Shown here: positions 17,359 to 26,452 of the stretch, piece by piece
How positions within the stretch are numbered: the first letter of the stretch is position 1
How the letters are laid out: every line of letters starts with the position of its first letter
NCBI RefSeq assembly: GCF_042849255.1
Contig: NZ_AP026866.1
Coordinates: 2,108,001 to 2,172,000 of the forward strand
Source of the DNA: Oceaniferula spumae
GTDB lineage: Bacteria > Verrucomicrobiota > Verrucomicrobiia > Verrucomicrobiales > Akkermansiaceae
DNA: 64,000 nucleotides
Reading direction: 5' to 3'
The notes under the pieces: generated by a model
Database searches by the model: none
What the model saw: only the letters and a program-made list of their open reading frames with translations
Told to the model about the DNA's origin: nothing
Made by a program: the position numbers and the translations under genes

Positions 17359-18303
17359 TCAGCCTTGGATTCTTTTACGGACGACTTTACGATTGGTTTT
17401 CCAATTCAACAGTCGGTCAAGGACGAAGAGCCCGGCTAGTGCGATCGGGAAAAAAAACAACAGTCCAGCCCAATCATGCCAAGCCCCTGCAGCAAATTCG
17501 CTGAAACCCATTTCGGCCAGCACTAGAATCGTGAAGATCCTGAAAAAATTTGCCACCAAGGCAAGGGGTAAGGCGCAGGCGAAGAGAAATGCTTTTTTCC
17601 ACAGTTCTTTTTGGGTGTAATAGGCGTAGATAGCAGAAATCATCACTAACGCCATCAAAGACCGTATTCCGCTGCAACCGGCTGCGATGTCCAATGTATT
17701 CCAGCTGTTGTCAGCCGAATGGATTTCGTTACCAGTATTGACGATATTCATGCCAACCAACAAACCTGCACGGTAGCAAGACTCGGTGACGGCCACCTGA
17801 AGGAAACTAGTGGCTTGTTGAATGCCCGGAACAGGTATCGCAAAATACCAAAAAAACGCTGGAAACAACATGTGTCTAGCTACTCGCCAGCCAAAGAGGT
17901 AACTAACCCCGCCAACGATCAAAAAAGGCACTCCTATAAGAGCAATTCTTGGCTGCAATGTTCGCGCAGAAGCAACGTAAAGCACGATTCCGAAAAGCAC
18001 TGGCACCAACCCGAGCAACATGGGTTTCACCGGCTCCTTTCTCATCGTGTCCCAGGCCATGACCACGAACGCGACGAACAGAAACGGAATGGCCCAGCCA
18101 TGAATGAAGTCGTTTTTGGTGTTCCAAGCTCTCCAAGTCCACCCAACAAGATCACTCCCCACTGCGGTCTTAAACAAGGGTACAATTGCAAAGAAAACAT
18201 AGAGAACACAGGCCAGAAGAACAACTGGACCATATTCCTTAAGCCATAATATTGCACAATTTACATTGTCGTGCTTGCCGTCTTTACAACTTGCTTTTCT
18301 CAT
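17359..18303 (-). CDS. Exosortase (EpsH-type membrane cysteine protease/transpeptidase)
   Basis: A 314-residue protein with about eight membrane segments. The three family-invariant residues are visible: Cys210 in AAGCSGIRS, Arg255 in LVANFFRIFTI, and His276 in GAWHDWAG. The upstream blocks FIHGWAIPFLF and FPAFFWYFAIPVPG are also typical. Exosortases cut C-terminal PEP-CTERM-like sorting tails and probably attach the protein to a surface polymer. The gene is flanked by EpsI, a lipid-linked sugar transferase, a GT4 and a polymerase, the usual exosortase/EPS setting. I saw no substrate with a PEP-CTERM-like tail in the window, so its targets lie elsewhere. Confidence 0.93.
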   Translation of the reverse strand: MRKASCKDGKHDNVNCAILWLKEYGPVVLLACVLYVFFAIVPLFKTAVGSDLVGWTWRAWNTKNDFIHGWAIPFLFVAFVVMAWDTMRKEPVKPMLLGLVPVLFGIVLYVASARTLQPRIALIGVPFLIVGGVSYLFGWRVARHMLFPAFFWYFAIPVPGIQQATSFLQVAVTESCYRAGLLVGMNIVNTGNEIHSADNSWNTLDIAAGCSGIRSLMALVMISAIYAYYTQKELWKKAFLFACALPLALVANFFRIFTILVLAEMGFSEFAAGAWHDWAGLLFFFPIALAGLFVLDRLLNWKTNRKVVRKRIQG

Positions 18304-18445
18304 ATGATTACATGTCTCAATTCAGAGCTAGCGCCTTTAGGCTGACTATGCGAGGCCCGTCATTCTTTATCCATCCTCCAAACTGTCAACCTCCTAAACC
18401 CCCAATGATCTTAGATTTCCAGCCTCTCACTTTCATCATTGCATA

Positions 18446-19642
18446 TCACCTAGCTTTGACTGACCTGATCAGACCGGCTATTTGATCACGCCACTGATCA
18501 GGATCCGCATTAATCTTGAGCCACTCTCTACCTTCACGGCCCATAGCCCGTCGCTGTTCTGGCTTAAGCGCCTCCATCCGTATAACCGATTCTGCCAGCT
18601 CCATAGCATATCCTGGTGTATGGGTATAGCCAGTATGTCCATCGGTGACAGTCTCACTAAGTCCCCCCGAGCTAGCTGCCAACATAGGCTTCCCATGATC
18701 ATAGGCTTCGTAAGTTACCAGCCCTAGGGGCTCCCACCAAACTGAGGGCGCGATCATGGCACGTGAGCTTGCGATGAGATCAGCCTTCGCCTGCCCCTTC
18801 ACAAAGCCCATACACTTAATCTTCGGTGAATTATCCGCAGCATGATTTACTTCGTTTTCCATTTCACCTTCTCCGCCGATCATTAACACAGGGCACTGCG
18901 AACCCATCTCTTTTTCAACGATTTCCCATGCTTCCAGAAGCACTTTGACCCCCTTTTCCTCTACCAATCTGCCTAGAAAAAGGTAATAACCCGAATCCTC
19001 ATTATCCGGTTCAGTCTCAATCATATGCCAAGGATGCAGTAGCGTGACTATGTCTTCAGCAGGTATCCCCGCTTCGACGAATTTGGCACGCATAAACTCA
19101 GAAATAGCGATCCAGCACTTCACAGCTTGGAGCCAACCATTACGATGCAAGTGTCTTAGAACCTGGGCAAACAAAGCGGACTTCAATCGTGACCCTTGCC
19201 ATGCTCCAGCTTTGATCTCTGCCCAATATTTCCCTTGAAGTGATTCCTCAGCCACCCGGTCACCAAGCCACAATGTGCCACCCACGGAAAAAGGCCTGAA
19301 GTTATGAATGTATTGGACCACGGGCACATCCAACGCAAGTGCCTCAGCATAGATTCCCGGTGATCCCACAGGATATATATTATGCAGAAGAAGGGCGTCC
19401 GGCTGACATTGCGCGACTTTCGCTTTTAGTGCGGCCCGGCTCCGTGGGTTGTTAAACATCAGACTGACCTGTCTTAACTTCGATGGAGCGCCTTGCTTAA
19501 GCCACTCATCACTGGAGAACAGGCACTCGTCCATTTGATGATAAGGCGATAGCATCTTATCAATGTTCTCAACTACCAACTCCTCTCCACCGTAAGATGA
19601 ATACTTGTTGAATACTTGAAGAATTTTTAAGCGGTCACACAT
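18446..19642 (-). CDS. Glycosyltransferase family 4 (GT4)
   Basis: A retaining GT-B glycosyltransferase of about 398 residues from the ATG at 19642 (MCDRLKILQVFNKYSSYGG). A GTG at 19720 in the same frame is an alternative but adds a stretch unlike the family N-terminus. The acceptor domain has YGGEELVVENID. The nucleotide-sugar domain has YYLFLGRLVEEKGVKVLLEA, ASSRAMIAPSVWWEPLGLV and the E-x7-E-like region TYEAYDHGKPMLAASSGG. It would add a sugar to the lipid-linked EPS repeat unit. It lies between the polymerase and the exosortase gene. Confidence 0.9.
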   Translation of the reverse strand: MCDRLKILQVFNKYSSYGGEELVVENIDKMLSPYHQMDECLFSSDEWLKQGAPSKLRQVSLMFNNPRSRAALKAKVAQCQPDALLLHNIYPVGSPGIYAEALALDVPVVQYIHNFRPFSVGGTLWLGDRVAEESLQGKYWAEIKAGAWQGSRLKSALFAQVLRHLHRNGWLQAVKCWIAISEFMRAKFVEAGIPAEDIVTLLHPWHMIETEPDNEDSGYYLFLGRLVEEKGVKVLLEAWEIVEKEMGSQCPVLMIGGEGEMENEVNHAADNSPKIKCMGFVKGQAKADLIASSRAMIAPSVWWEPLGLVTYEAYDHGKPMLAASSGGLSETVTDGHTGYTHTPGYAMELAESVIRMEALKPEQRRAMGREGREWLKINADPDQWRDQIAGLIRSVKAR

Positions 19643-19734
19643 ATCTATTTTCCAATCTTCACCGGACGGTAGGATTGCTTTGAATTCTTCGGCCGCATGA
19701 CAGCTTGAATTTGTTGTCACTTGGATGTGTCAAT

Positions 19735-22008
19735 TCACTCATTTTCACCAACTCCCGTTTGCTTGAAAAACTCCAATATTTGCTTCACCTCATCATATCC
19801 TTTAGTGCCGCGCTTATCACTCTCACCCTTCAACAAGGTTTTGTGAATGGAGTAGTTCTTCTCCGCGAGCAATAGGGCCTCATAGGCTTCATTCGGCTGA
19901 CGTTTATACCAAAGAAATTTAGCCTTACGCAAATAATGCTCACCTATTTCTCTGAGAAAATAGTGTGTCTTACTGTAAATTATTCCATTCGGCAATTTCG
20001 ACTTTGCGTCATCAACCAATGCATCAGATGCTTCATAGTCCTCCGTAGCATCTAACAGCGCCACATACTCAATTGTTACCCTTACGAAAGCTTGCCCGGG
20101 TTCCTCTCTGAAAATCTCCAACGGCTCAAGTAATTCATAGGCACGTTGATATTGTTTCCGCGCTTCCTTCACATTACCATCTCGCCACAGCTTACCAGCT
20201 CTGAGCCGCAGAACCTCCGCCCATTTGAGATCAATTTTAAGCCAGAACCTCCTTGCAGCCCCCAAGTGATTGGCGTGTTGAAAGTGTTGGTCTGCCTTTT
20301 CATACTCCTCTAAGTAACCGTGTATTTCGGCTAAGTTGACTTGCGAGACTGGATCATAAGGATGGCGTTGGGCCGCAAGGTCATACATTGATATGGCCTT
20401 TTTCAGCATAGTTTTTCGTTCATCACCATGCAATTCAGTTGCCTCAAGTCGATATAGGGCCCCAAGTTTAAGTAGACGTCTATAACTGGGAGCCAACTTC
20501 ACGGATTCTTCCAAAGCTGGAATCCAAATCGACCTTTGCACTGCTTGCGGTTTCCATAAGCCAACCTCGCTACCCATCCTATTCTTCAAGAGCGGCATCC
20601 CCCCTTTCAAGTGGTAATAACCCAAGCCTACACTGGCCCCTCCCATTATCATGAGCACTATAGCGATCACGTATGACAGCCATCGCCCCGCTCCTCCACT
20701 GCCTTTTATTTTTTGAGAACCTGCCACAGGCAGCACCCAGATCGTACAACATACGAACAATAACAAGTTTGCCAATATATGCATCCTGAAATCAAAGATA
20801 ACATGTACCAGCATCACCACCATTCCAGATACACCCGCAATCGCTAATGCCATCGCATTAGCCCCTTCTTTAAATCCGTCTTTTTTCACACGACTCGATA
20901 AATAAACGACTCGGCGGACTCCTATTATCAAATGAATTAATAATAGTGCCATTACTAGCAGGAAACCAACAATTCCATAATCAGCCATAACCTGCAAATA
21001 CTCATTATGAACAAATTCAGGATTCGCTTCATATGAAGCTAGATTCGGATTCCAATATTGAAAACACTCATAGGAAAAGCTTCGACTTCCAGCACCAATG
21101 ACGGGATGATCTGCAAATTGCTCAACAGCCATAGGCCAATATCCCAGTCGCGCGTTTGTGTTGAATGTCAGTTTTTGCTTTTCCTCTGTGGGGGCACGAT
21201 TAACAAACACCCATTTTGCGGCAATACCCCCAGTGATCAGTCCAGCACAACCAATCAACAAAACGTATTTTCTCAAACGTCTCCGTAATTCGTCTCCTTG
21301 ACCATTAAATGAAACCCATAGCAATAATAACAGTGCTACGCCCCCTGCAACCATACCTATCATTGCAGACCTAGACTGTGCCAGGCACGCACAGGCTAAT
21401 GCCAGCGCTGAAAATAAGCACAGTAGCAATCTAATCCATTTGCCGAACCGCCCCCACAGACCCAGACTCAACGCTAACAAACCTGCCATGGATACAAAAT
21501 TTGCGAAACTTCCTTGATAGCCATACATTCCAGTAATCTTCACTGGGATTTCCGAAGCTGACTGCCATATCGGGGAAACCCCTTGACTGAACATTCTAAC
21601 AAAGGAATAACCTGCACCATCTGTAAATTGCATTAAAGCCGAACCAATATGCAAACAAAGCATAAGCAAAATAATTGCGGCGAGCGACAACCTGATTTTG
21701 TTACCCTCAATTACGTGGCCCGATACTAGGTATAAAATTCCAGCTGCGAGAATCAGAAATATATCTTCCAATGCTAGATCCATGACCGGAGAGGTCACAG
21801 CTCTATACACCAAATAACAAATAGCCAGAATCACAGGCAAAAGCATCTTAATATTGAAATCTGTTCGGAGTGCTAGAACAGCACCCAGTAATCCAGAGAC
21901 ACCGAGTAATATCAATGATGGTGACTGCAGAGGGAGACTGATAGTTGTTCCTAGCATACACGCTAATAAAACACCAAAGCTCAGTAGAACTGTTAGTAAA
22001 CGATTCAA
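19735..22008 (-). CDS. O-antigen ligase-family polymerase with C-terminal TPR repeats
   Basis: A 757-residue protein. Residues 1 to about 440 contain many membrane helices. The Wzy_C/O-antigen ligase loop reads HPVIGAGSRSFSYECFQYW followed by FVHNEYLQVMADYGIVGF. The last 280 residues are soluble and helical with TPR-like repeats (AAQRHPYDPVSQVNLAEIHG, YEKADQHFQHANHLGA). Enzymes of this family polymerise or ligate lipid-linked glycan on the outer face of the inner membrane. The TPR part may recruit other components. It is probably the first gene of the exosortase/EPS operon; the 192 bases upstream hold no other gene. Confidence 0.88.
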   Translation of the reverse strand: MNRLLTVLLSFGVLLACMLGTTISLPLQSPSLILLGVSGLLGAVLALRTDFNIKMLLPVILAICYLVYRAVTSPVMDLALEDIFLILAAGILYLVSGHVIEGNKIRLSLAAIILLMLCLHIGSALMQFTDGAGYSFVRMFSQGVSPIWQSASEIPVKITGMYGYQGSFANFVSMAGLLALSLGLWGRFGKWIRLLLCLFSALALACACLAQSRSAMIGMVAGGVALLLLLWVSFNGQGDELRRRLRKYVLLIGCAGLITGGIAAKWVFVNRAPTEEKQKLTFNTNARLGYWPMAVEQFADHPVIGAGSRSFSYECFQYWNPNLASYEANPEFVHNEYLQVMADYGIVGFLLVMALLLIHLIIGVRRVVYLSSRVKKDGFKEGANAMALAIAGVSGMVVMLVHVIFDFRMHILANLLLFVCCTIWVLPVAGSQKIKGSGGAGRWLSYVIAIVLMIMGGASVGLGYYHLKGGMPLLKNRMGSEVGLWKPQAVQRSIWIPALEESVKLAPSYRRLLKLGALYRLEATELHGDERKTMLKKAISMYDLAAQRHPYDPVSQVNLAEIHGYLEEYEKADQHFQHANHLGAARRFWLKIDLKWAEVLRLRAGKLWRDGNVKEARKQYQRAYELLEPLEIFREEPGQAFVRVTIEYVALLDATEDYEASDALVDDAKSKLPNGIIYSKTHYFLREIGEHYLRKAKFLWYKRQPNEAYEALLLAEKNYSIHKTLLKGESDKRGTKGYDEVKQILEFFKQTGVGENE

Positions 22009-22200
22009 TTTTTTAGATTGGATTTATGGTGATATTTTAAATAACTCCTTAAGGATCCAGGATCATTTAAGAGACATTAGCGCAGTGAGATCCTCTACAT
22101 CATATCCCCGCCGACAATCAATCTGCCGAAGTTGTGGATGCATTCAATAAATGACTCTCCAGAGGATTACAGGTTAGCTCACCGTCATCCCAACGATTCA

Positions 22201-22719
22201 TCACTCTGGTTGTTTCGGATCAAAGATGATATCATCTTCATTCCACATGATTCCATCATTACCGGCAGATCTCAAGATAGTATAACTTGAAGATTCTTGA
22301 TGAAAAAACAATGGATTCCCCTGGCGATCAGTGATTTCTCCATGGCGATTGATAGAGGGATGATCGGGGCGAATCCAAGCGACACTGTGTTTGTTGTTAC
22401 CTGAGATGAACTTTGTGAAGTCACGATTATCTGCGAAAACTAGGGTGTGATGGTCTTTGACAAGAATCCGTGCATTCATAAGCACGTCCGCCAGCAGTCG
22501 CAGATCGTTTTTTTGGTTCCCGCCAGGTTTGTAGAATTCTTGGTCAAACTCGCTGTTTTCAATGATGGTCAGCTTATTTTGAACTACTTCTGGAGTGACA
22601 GCTACGGGCTGTGGGAATGGCGGGTTCTCGGGTTCTTGGGTTTTCTTCTTCGCAGAAAAATAGATTGAGATCAGAACCAACGCAGCAATTAATAATATCC
22701 ATTTCGCAAACCGCTTCAT
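22201..22719 (-). CDS. Small membrane-anchored protein with pseudopilin-like C-terminus
   Basis: A 172-residue protein I cannot name. It has a cytoplasmic Lys/Arg start, one membrane helix (WILLIAALVLISIYF, about 7-21), a Pro-rich linker and a soluble domain. The end (EITDRQGNPLFFH, then ILRSAGNDGIMWNEDDIIF) resembles the C-terminal calcium-loop segment of type II secretion pseudopilins (DPWGNPY, then SAGPDG and EDDI). The prepilin peptidase motif (GFTLIE) is absent, so it is not a normal pseudopilin. Its ATG overlaps the stop of the DUF1501 gene by ATGA, which suggests that it works with the DUF1800/DUF1501 pair. Confidence 0.75.
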   Translation of the reverse strand: MKRFAKWILLIAALVLISIYFSAKKKTQEPENPPFPQPVAVTPEVVQNKLTIIENSEFDQEFYKPGGNQKNDLRLLADVLMNARILVKDHHTLVFADNRDFTKFISGNNKHSVAWIRPDHPSINRHGEITDRQGNPLFFHQESSSYTILRSAGNDGIMWNEDDIIFDPKQPE

Positions 22720-24122
22720 AAGGTTGGAGTGAGATAGCCCAATCCCTCAGACGAAAATCGAGATAAATTAGGCAAGACCATAGGCAAGCTCGCTTGACTA
22801 ACGCCCATCCAGCAGGCCATTTCCGCGAAATACTGATCCACGGATGTAGTGGGAATAAGGCGGCCGCGGCCAGTATCTAGAGACGATCCCAATGCTAGCT
22901 CTGGGTAGTCGCCATAGAATTTTCCACCGTTCACAGCACCCCCAACAACAAATTGATTACCTCCCCAAGCATGATCGGTGCCTGAACCATTGGACGAGAG
23001 AGTACGGGCAAAATCTGATGCTGAGTATAGGGTAACCTGATCCTCGATTCCGAGGCTGGCCATTGCATTTTGGAACTCCCCTAGGGCTTGGTCGACAGAT
23101 GCCAAGAGCGCCGGATGATTTGCTTCAAGGCTGCCGTGAAGATCCCATCCGGGGACGACAACGAAAAAGGTTTGCCGTTTTTTCTGCAGAGGTGTCCTTG
23201 CCGCGATGGTTTTGGCAACAGTTTGCAGCTTTACTGAAAGATTGTTAGTGGTGGTGAAGGATGTGGTCACGGCGTCTCCAAGTGCAATAGCACTTTTATA
23301 GCTCGCGTTTGCTCTAATGGCGTTTTTTTTCATCGCAGCAAATGTACGTTGAAAAGCGTTCTGGTATTGCGCATCAAGAATGGACTCGATGGCCGTTCTT
23401 TTGGGGAGGTAGGAGGCACTGTTCCAAGAAGTTAGCTCTGGGGCAACGCCGTTAGAATTAAGAGAGAGTGGCACTGTCTGGGCACCGCTTTGAAATAGGT
23501 TAATACCATCCAAGGAGATGTTCATCGATACCTGGCTCTCACCATTGAGTTCCTCGAGTAGATCTGCCATTCGTCCGGCCCAACCAGTTGTAGGTGATCT
23601 ATTGTCAGGCATCGAGGAGTGCCAGTGCATTTGCTGATCGCTGTGTGAAAACAAGCCGGATGGCAACGCAGCAGAACCATTTGTATAGGAGGTAATGTCC
23701 GTTGGCTCGACCAAAGTTCCGACGTTGCAAACGAAAGCTGCTTTATTAGCCTCAAAAAGAGCTTTCAAATTTGGCATGCTGTCCTGAAGTCCGAGTGTTC
23801 TCCCGTCGGGAAGATTTCCGGTCAGCGGGGAAAAATCAGAAACAGCGAGAGCCACAGAAGTGCGAGCAGCGGCGTATTCAGCATATCCGTCTACGTCAAC
23901 TGGCGCGAGCATGTTGAAAGAATCGTTGCCACCAGCCAGAAAGACACAAACGAGAGCGCGGTAATCGTCATCGGCAGGAGCCTCTGCTGCGGCAAGCTCG
24001 CCGATCAGTCTGAGATTTAAAATCGAGGAAAGTATAGGAGCTGTACTCAGAGCTGCGCAGCCTATTTCGCCAAGAAATCGGCGGCGACCTAGAAAGCGTG
24101 ATGGTGGCTGTTGGTCTTTCAT
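22716..24122 (-). CDS. DUF1501 protein (partner of DUF1800)
   Basis: A 468-residue protein from the ATG at 24122, which overlaps the DUF1800 stop codon by ATGA; a longer frame to 24251 only runs back into the DUF1800 gene. The Tat-like signal GRRRFLGEIGCAALSTAP lies near the N-terminus, followed by the block RALVCVFLAGGNDSFNML. Later FFVVVPGWDLHGSLE and TLYSASDFARTLSSNGSGTDHAWGG are typical of this DUF1501 branch. The protein would be exported folded. It is a different branch from the DUF1501 protein at 6951-8261. Function unknown; the DUF1800-DUF1501 pairing is strongly conserved in several phyla. Confidence 0.92.
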   Translation of the reverse strand: MKDQQPPSRFLGRRRFLGEIGCAALSTAPILSSILNLRLIGELAAAEAPADDDYRALVCVFLAGGNDSFNMLAPVDVDGYAEYAAARTSVALAVSDFSPLTGNLPDGRTLGLQDSMPNLKALFEANKAAFVCNVGTLVEPTDITSYTNGSAALPSGLFSHSDQQMHWHSSMPDNRSPTTGWAGRMADLLEELNGESQVSMNISLDGINLFQSGAQTVPLSLNSNGVAPELTSWNSASYLPKRTAIESILDAQYQNAFQRTFAAMKKNAIRANASYKSAIALGDAVTTSFTTTNNLSVKLQTVAKTIAARTPLQKKRQTFFVVVPGWDLHGSLEANHPALLASVDQALGEFQNAMASLGIEDQVTLYSASDFARTLSSNGSGTDHAWGGNQFVVGGAVNGGKFYGDYPELALGSSLDTGRGRLIPTTSVDQYFAEMACWMGVSQASLPMVLPNLSRFSSEGLGYLTPTL

Positions 24123-26266
24123 TTTAGAACGATGTAATCTGGGGATTCTGCGATAAGATGGACTGCTGTCTGGACGCGAGCTAACGGGGTTGTCTGGGCT
24201 TGGGTGGCCTGGATGACAGCGGCGCGAGTGGTGGAGCTCATCATCCCCCACGTGAGAAGATCATCTAAATAGTCTACGAGCTGGGGCACTGAAGCACTGT
24301 CTACCGCTATAGAGAGTGGCACTGAAAAATCGCACTTGAGGTAATCAATGGGATCAGAGCCATACGGAAGAATACCTGTAGTGATATGAGAATAAATCCG
24401 GTTATCCGTTTTGATCAAGCGATCGTGGGTAGCGATTTCGAGTTCAGGGGAGAACAGCCCCCGGTCCCTGAGTTCGCCACTAGGCTGGTGGTCGGGAAGG
24501 TAAAAGTTAAATACGCTATTGGCCGAAAGGGGCCTCTGACCGAAGTCCTGCAAGAAGACCCCAGGCCATACAGGAAATGTCGGAGTACTTCGTTCATTTC
24601 TTGCTTTGAAGGCTCTTGCAATTGCGACAGCTCGCAGGAAGGGTTCTCTAACTTTACCCGAAGCATCACCGTTTGCCGAAGGCGTGCGGGCTTCTGGGTC
24701 CATAAGGATTGCTTCGATCACCGATTTGAGATCGCCACGTTGGCCTGCGCCGTTATCATTCCATGAGCTGGCCACTCTCCTTACATAACTAGGAGTCGGG
24801 TTTGAACAGGTGAATCTCTGGATCAGCAGTTTGCTAATGAATGGGGCAATATTTGGATGATTGCAAAGAGCGTCCAATGCGTCTGATACGTCTTCAACTC
24901 CGGTCTGCCCTGCTGGGATAGTCACTCCATTTACGATGTTTTTCACACCGGGTTCATGTTCGTCATCCCACATTTTCATTGGGTAAACAAAGTCATTTCC
25001 GTTCACTGGAGCATAAAACGAGGTAGCTTGAGGCCCGCCAAATCCAAAACCTGTAAAGACTTTGGCCATCTCCGTGATGGTAGCATTGGTATAGGTTGGC
25101 TGGGGCTTGCCTTCGGAGTCCAATTTCTGCGTGCCGTCCAACTCTAATTCCCATAATCCAATCGTGAAGAGTTGCATGATTTCACGCGCAAAATTCTCAT
25201 CTGGGAAGCGATCAATCGATGGATCCGATTTTCTGTTTTGGAGATGGGATAAGTAGAATCCCATCTGAGTGCTGTAAGTGACATCTTCGAGGAGGTCTCT
25301 ATAATTTCCGAGTGCATGCTGCAGCAGGATATCGTAGTAGTCTGCCTGTGTGTTGGAGTTTCCGCGAATTAGATCGTTGCCGGTTATCGAAATGACGAGG
25401 ATTTGGCTCAATGCGTTTCCGAGTTTTAGCCGAAGTTGGTCCTCTCCGGTCATAGCCGCTTTCCACCACCCCATTCCCCACCAGAGGGGAAAAGTTCCAC
25501 CTTGGCCGGTCATTGTCTGTTTGGTCTCGGTGGGCGTGGTCGGATTTAGCTGTTGATCGATCCATGCTCCGAGCCCAATCGCCGCTACCTCATTGATGAG
25601 GTCTGGGTCAGGTCCGAAGGTTGCTTGAGTTAAAAAACGGGCGGCTTCGCTTTTGGTAACAGGGCGTTGGGGGATTACGAGGCCTGTGGAGAGAGTAAGA
25701 GTCCCGGTTCCTTCCAGCTTCCTAACAGCAGCAGAGTAATCAGCCAGATTACCATTGGAAGGGCTTCTGAGGGTATTGTCTGAAAAACCGACAAGCATCT
25801 TTTCTTCCCAAGCGCTTAGACCGTCACCATCGTTATCAATGTCGCTGATTTTCAGGCGGAAAATTTCTGATGCAGCATTCATCGGAATTTCCACACTGAG
25901 TGGCCCATCTGCATCGGAAACTAGACTTGTCACCGAAGACCAGCTATCGAGGGTAGCATTATAGCGCTCGATTTCATAGGCTTTCGCTGCAACTGAGTCC
26001 CAAGTCAGGGTAACCACATTTCCATTGGTGGCGAGGTCACTGATTTTAGGCGTGGAATCGCGGGATAGAGGGTCGGTCCCTGCGTATGACTCAATAGCAT
26101 TAGAATAGCCATCGGAGTCATCGTCTCCGTTAGGCAAAAGCGACGGGTAAATCTGTTGCCAAAGGTCTGAAACACCATCTCCATTCAAATCGATCATCGC
26201 TGTTGCGATGGGTGAAGAGAGCAGAATGAGAGGTGCGAGTAATTGGACTGTGCGGTCAGAAAACAT
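24119..26266 (-). CDS. DUF1800 protein with N-terminal calcium-binding repeats
   Basis: A 715-residue protein from the ATG at 26266 (MFSDRTVQLLAPLILLSSPI), which gives a signal peptide; the open frame upstream to 26404 adds no family sequence. Right after the signal are calcium-binding motifs (DLNGDGVSDLWQ, NGDDDSDGYSNAIESYAGTD) of the thrombospondin-3/EF-loop type often found in secreted verrucomicrobial proteins. A beta-sandwich-like segment follows. From about residue 200 the DUF1800 domain runs: AARFLTQATFGP, FPDENFAREIMQLFTIGLWEL, AKVFTGF and IAPFISKLLIQRFT. Role unknown. It is the first gene of the coupled set with DUF1501 and the small membrane protein. Confidence 0.92.
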   Translation of the reverse strand: MFSDRTVQLLAPLILLSSPIATAMIDLNGDGVSDLWQQIYPSLLPNGDDDSDGYSNAIESYAGTDPLSRDSTPKISDLATNGNVVTLTWDSVAAKAYEIERYNATLDSWSSVTSLVSDADGPLSVEIPMNAASEIFRLKISDIDNDGDGLSAWEEKMLVGFSDNTLRSPSNGNLADYSAAVRKLEGTGTLTLSTGLVIPQRPVTKSEAARFLTQATFGPDPDLINEVAAIGLGAWIDQQLNPTTPTETKQTMTGQGGTFPLWWGMGWWKAAMTGEDQLRLKLGNALSQILVISITGNDLIRGNSNTQADYYDILLQHALGNYRDLLEDVTYSTQMGFYLSHLQNRKSDPSIDRFPDENFAREIMQLFTIGLWELELDGTQKLDSEGKPQPTYTNATITEMAKVFTGFGFGGPQATSFYAPVNGNDFVYPMKMWDDEHEPGVKNIVNGVTIPAGQTGVEDVSDALDALCNHPNIAPFISKLLIQRFTCSNPTPSYVRRVASSWNDNGAGQRGDLKSVIEAILMDPEARTPSANGDASGKVREPFLRAVAIARAFKARNERSTPTFPVWPGVFLQDFGQRPLSANSVFNFYLPDHQPSGELRDRGLFSPELEIATHDRLIKTDNRIYSHITTGILPYGSDPIDYLKCDFSVPLSIAVDSASVPQLVDYLDDLLTWGMMSSTTRAAVIQATQAQTTPLARVQTAVHLIAESPDYIVLK

Positions 26267-26452
26267 CGGGATGATATTGAAAACGAATGGATTATCTTGC
26301 TGGAACCTACGTATAGTTCGGAAACTAATGCCTACAAGGCTCTTTTTCCAGTCTGCATTAAAGCATGCGTCGATAGAATTGGTAAACCAGTATATATCAA
26401 GCATTCATGGTAGAGGTTAGCATTCCAAATGCTGTGAATATACCGATAGCTG

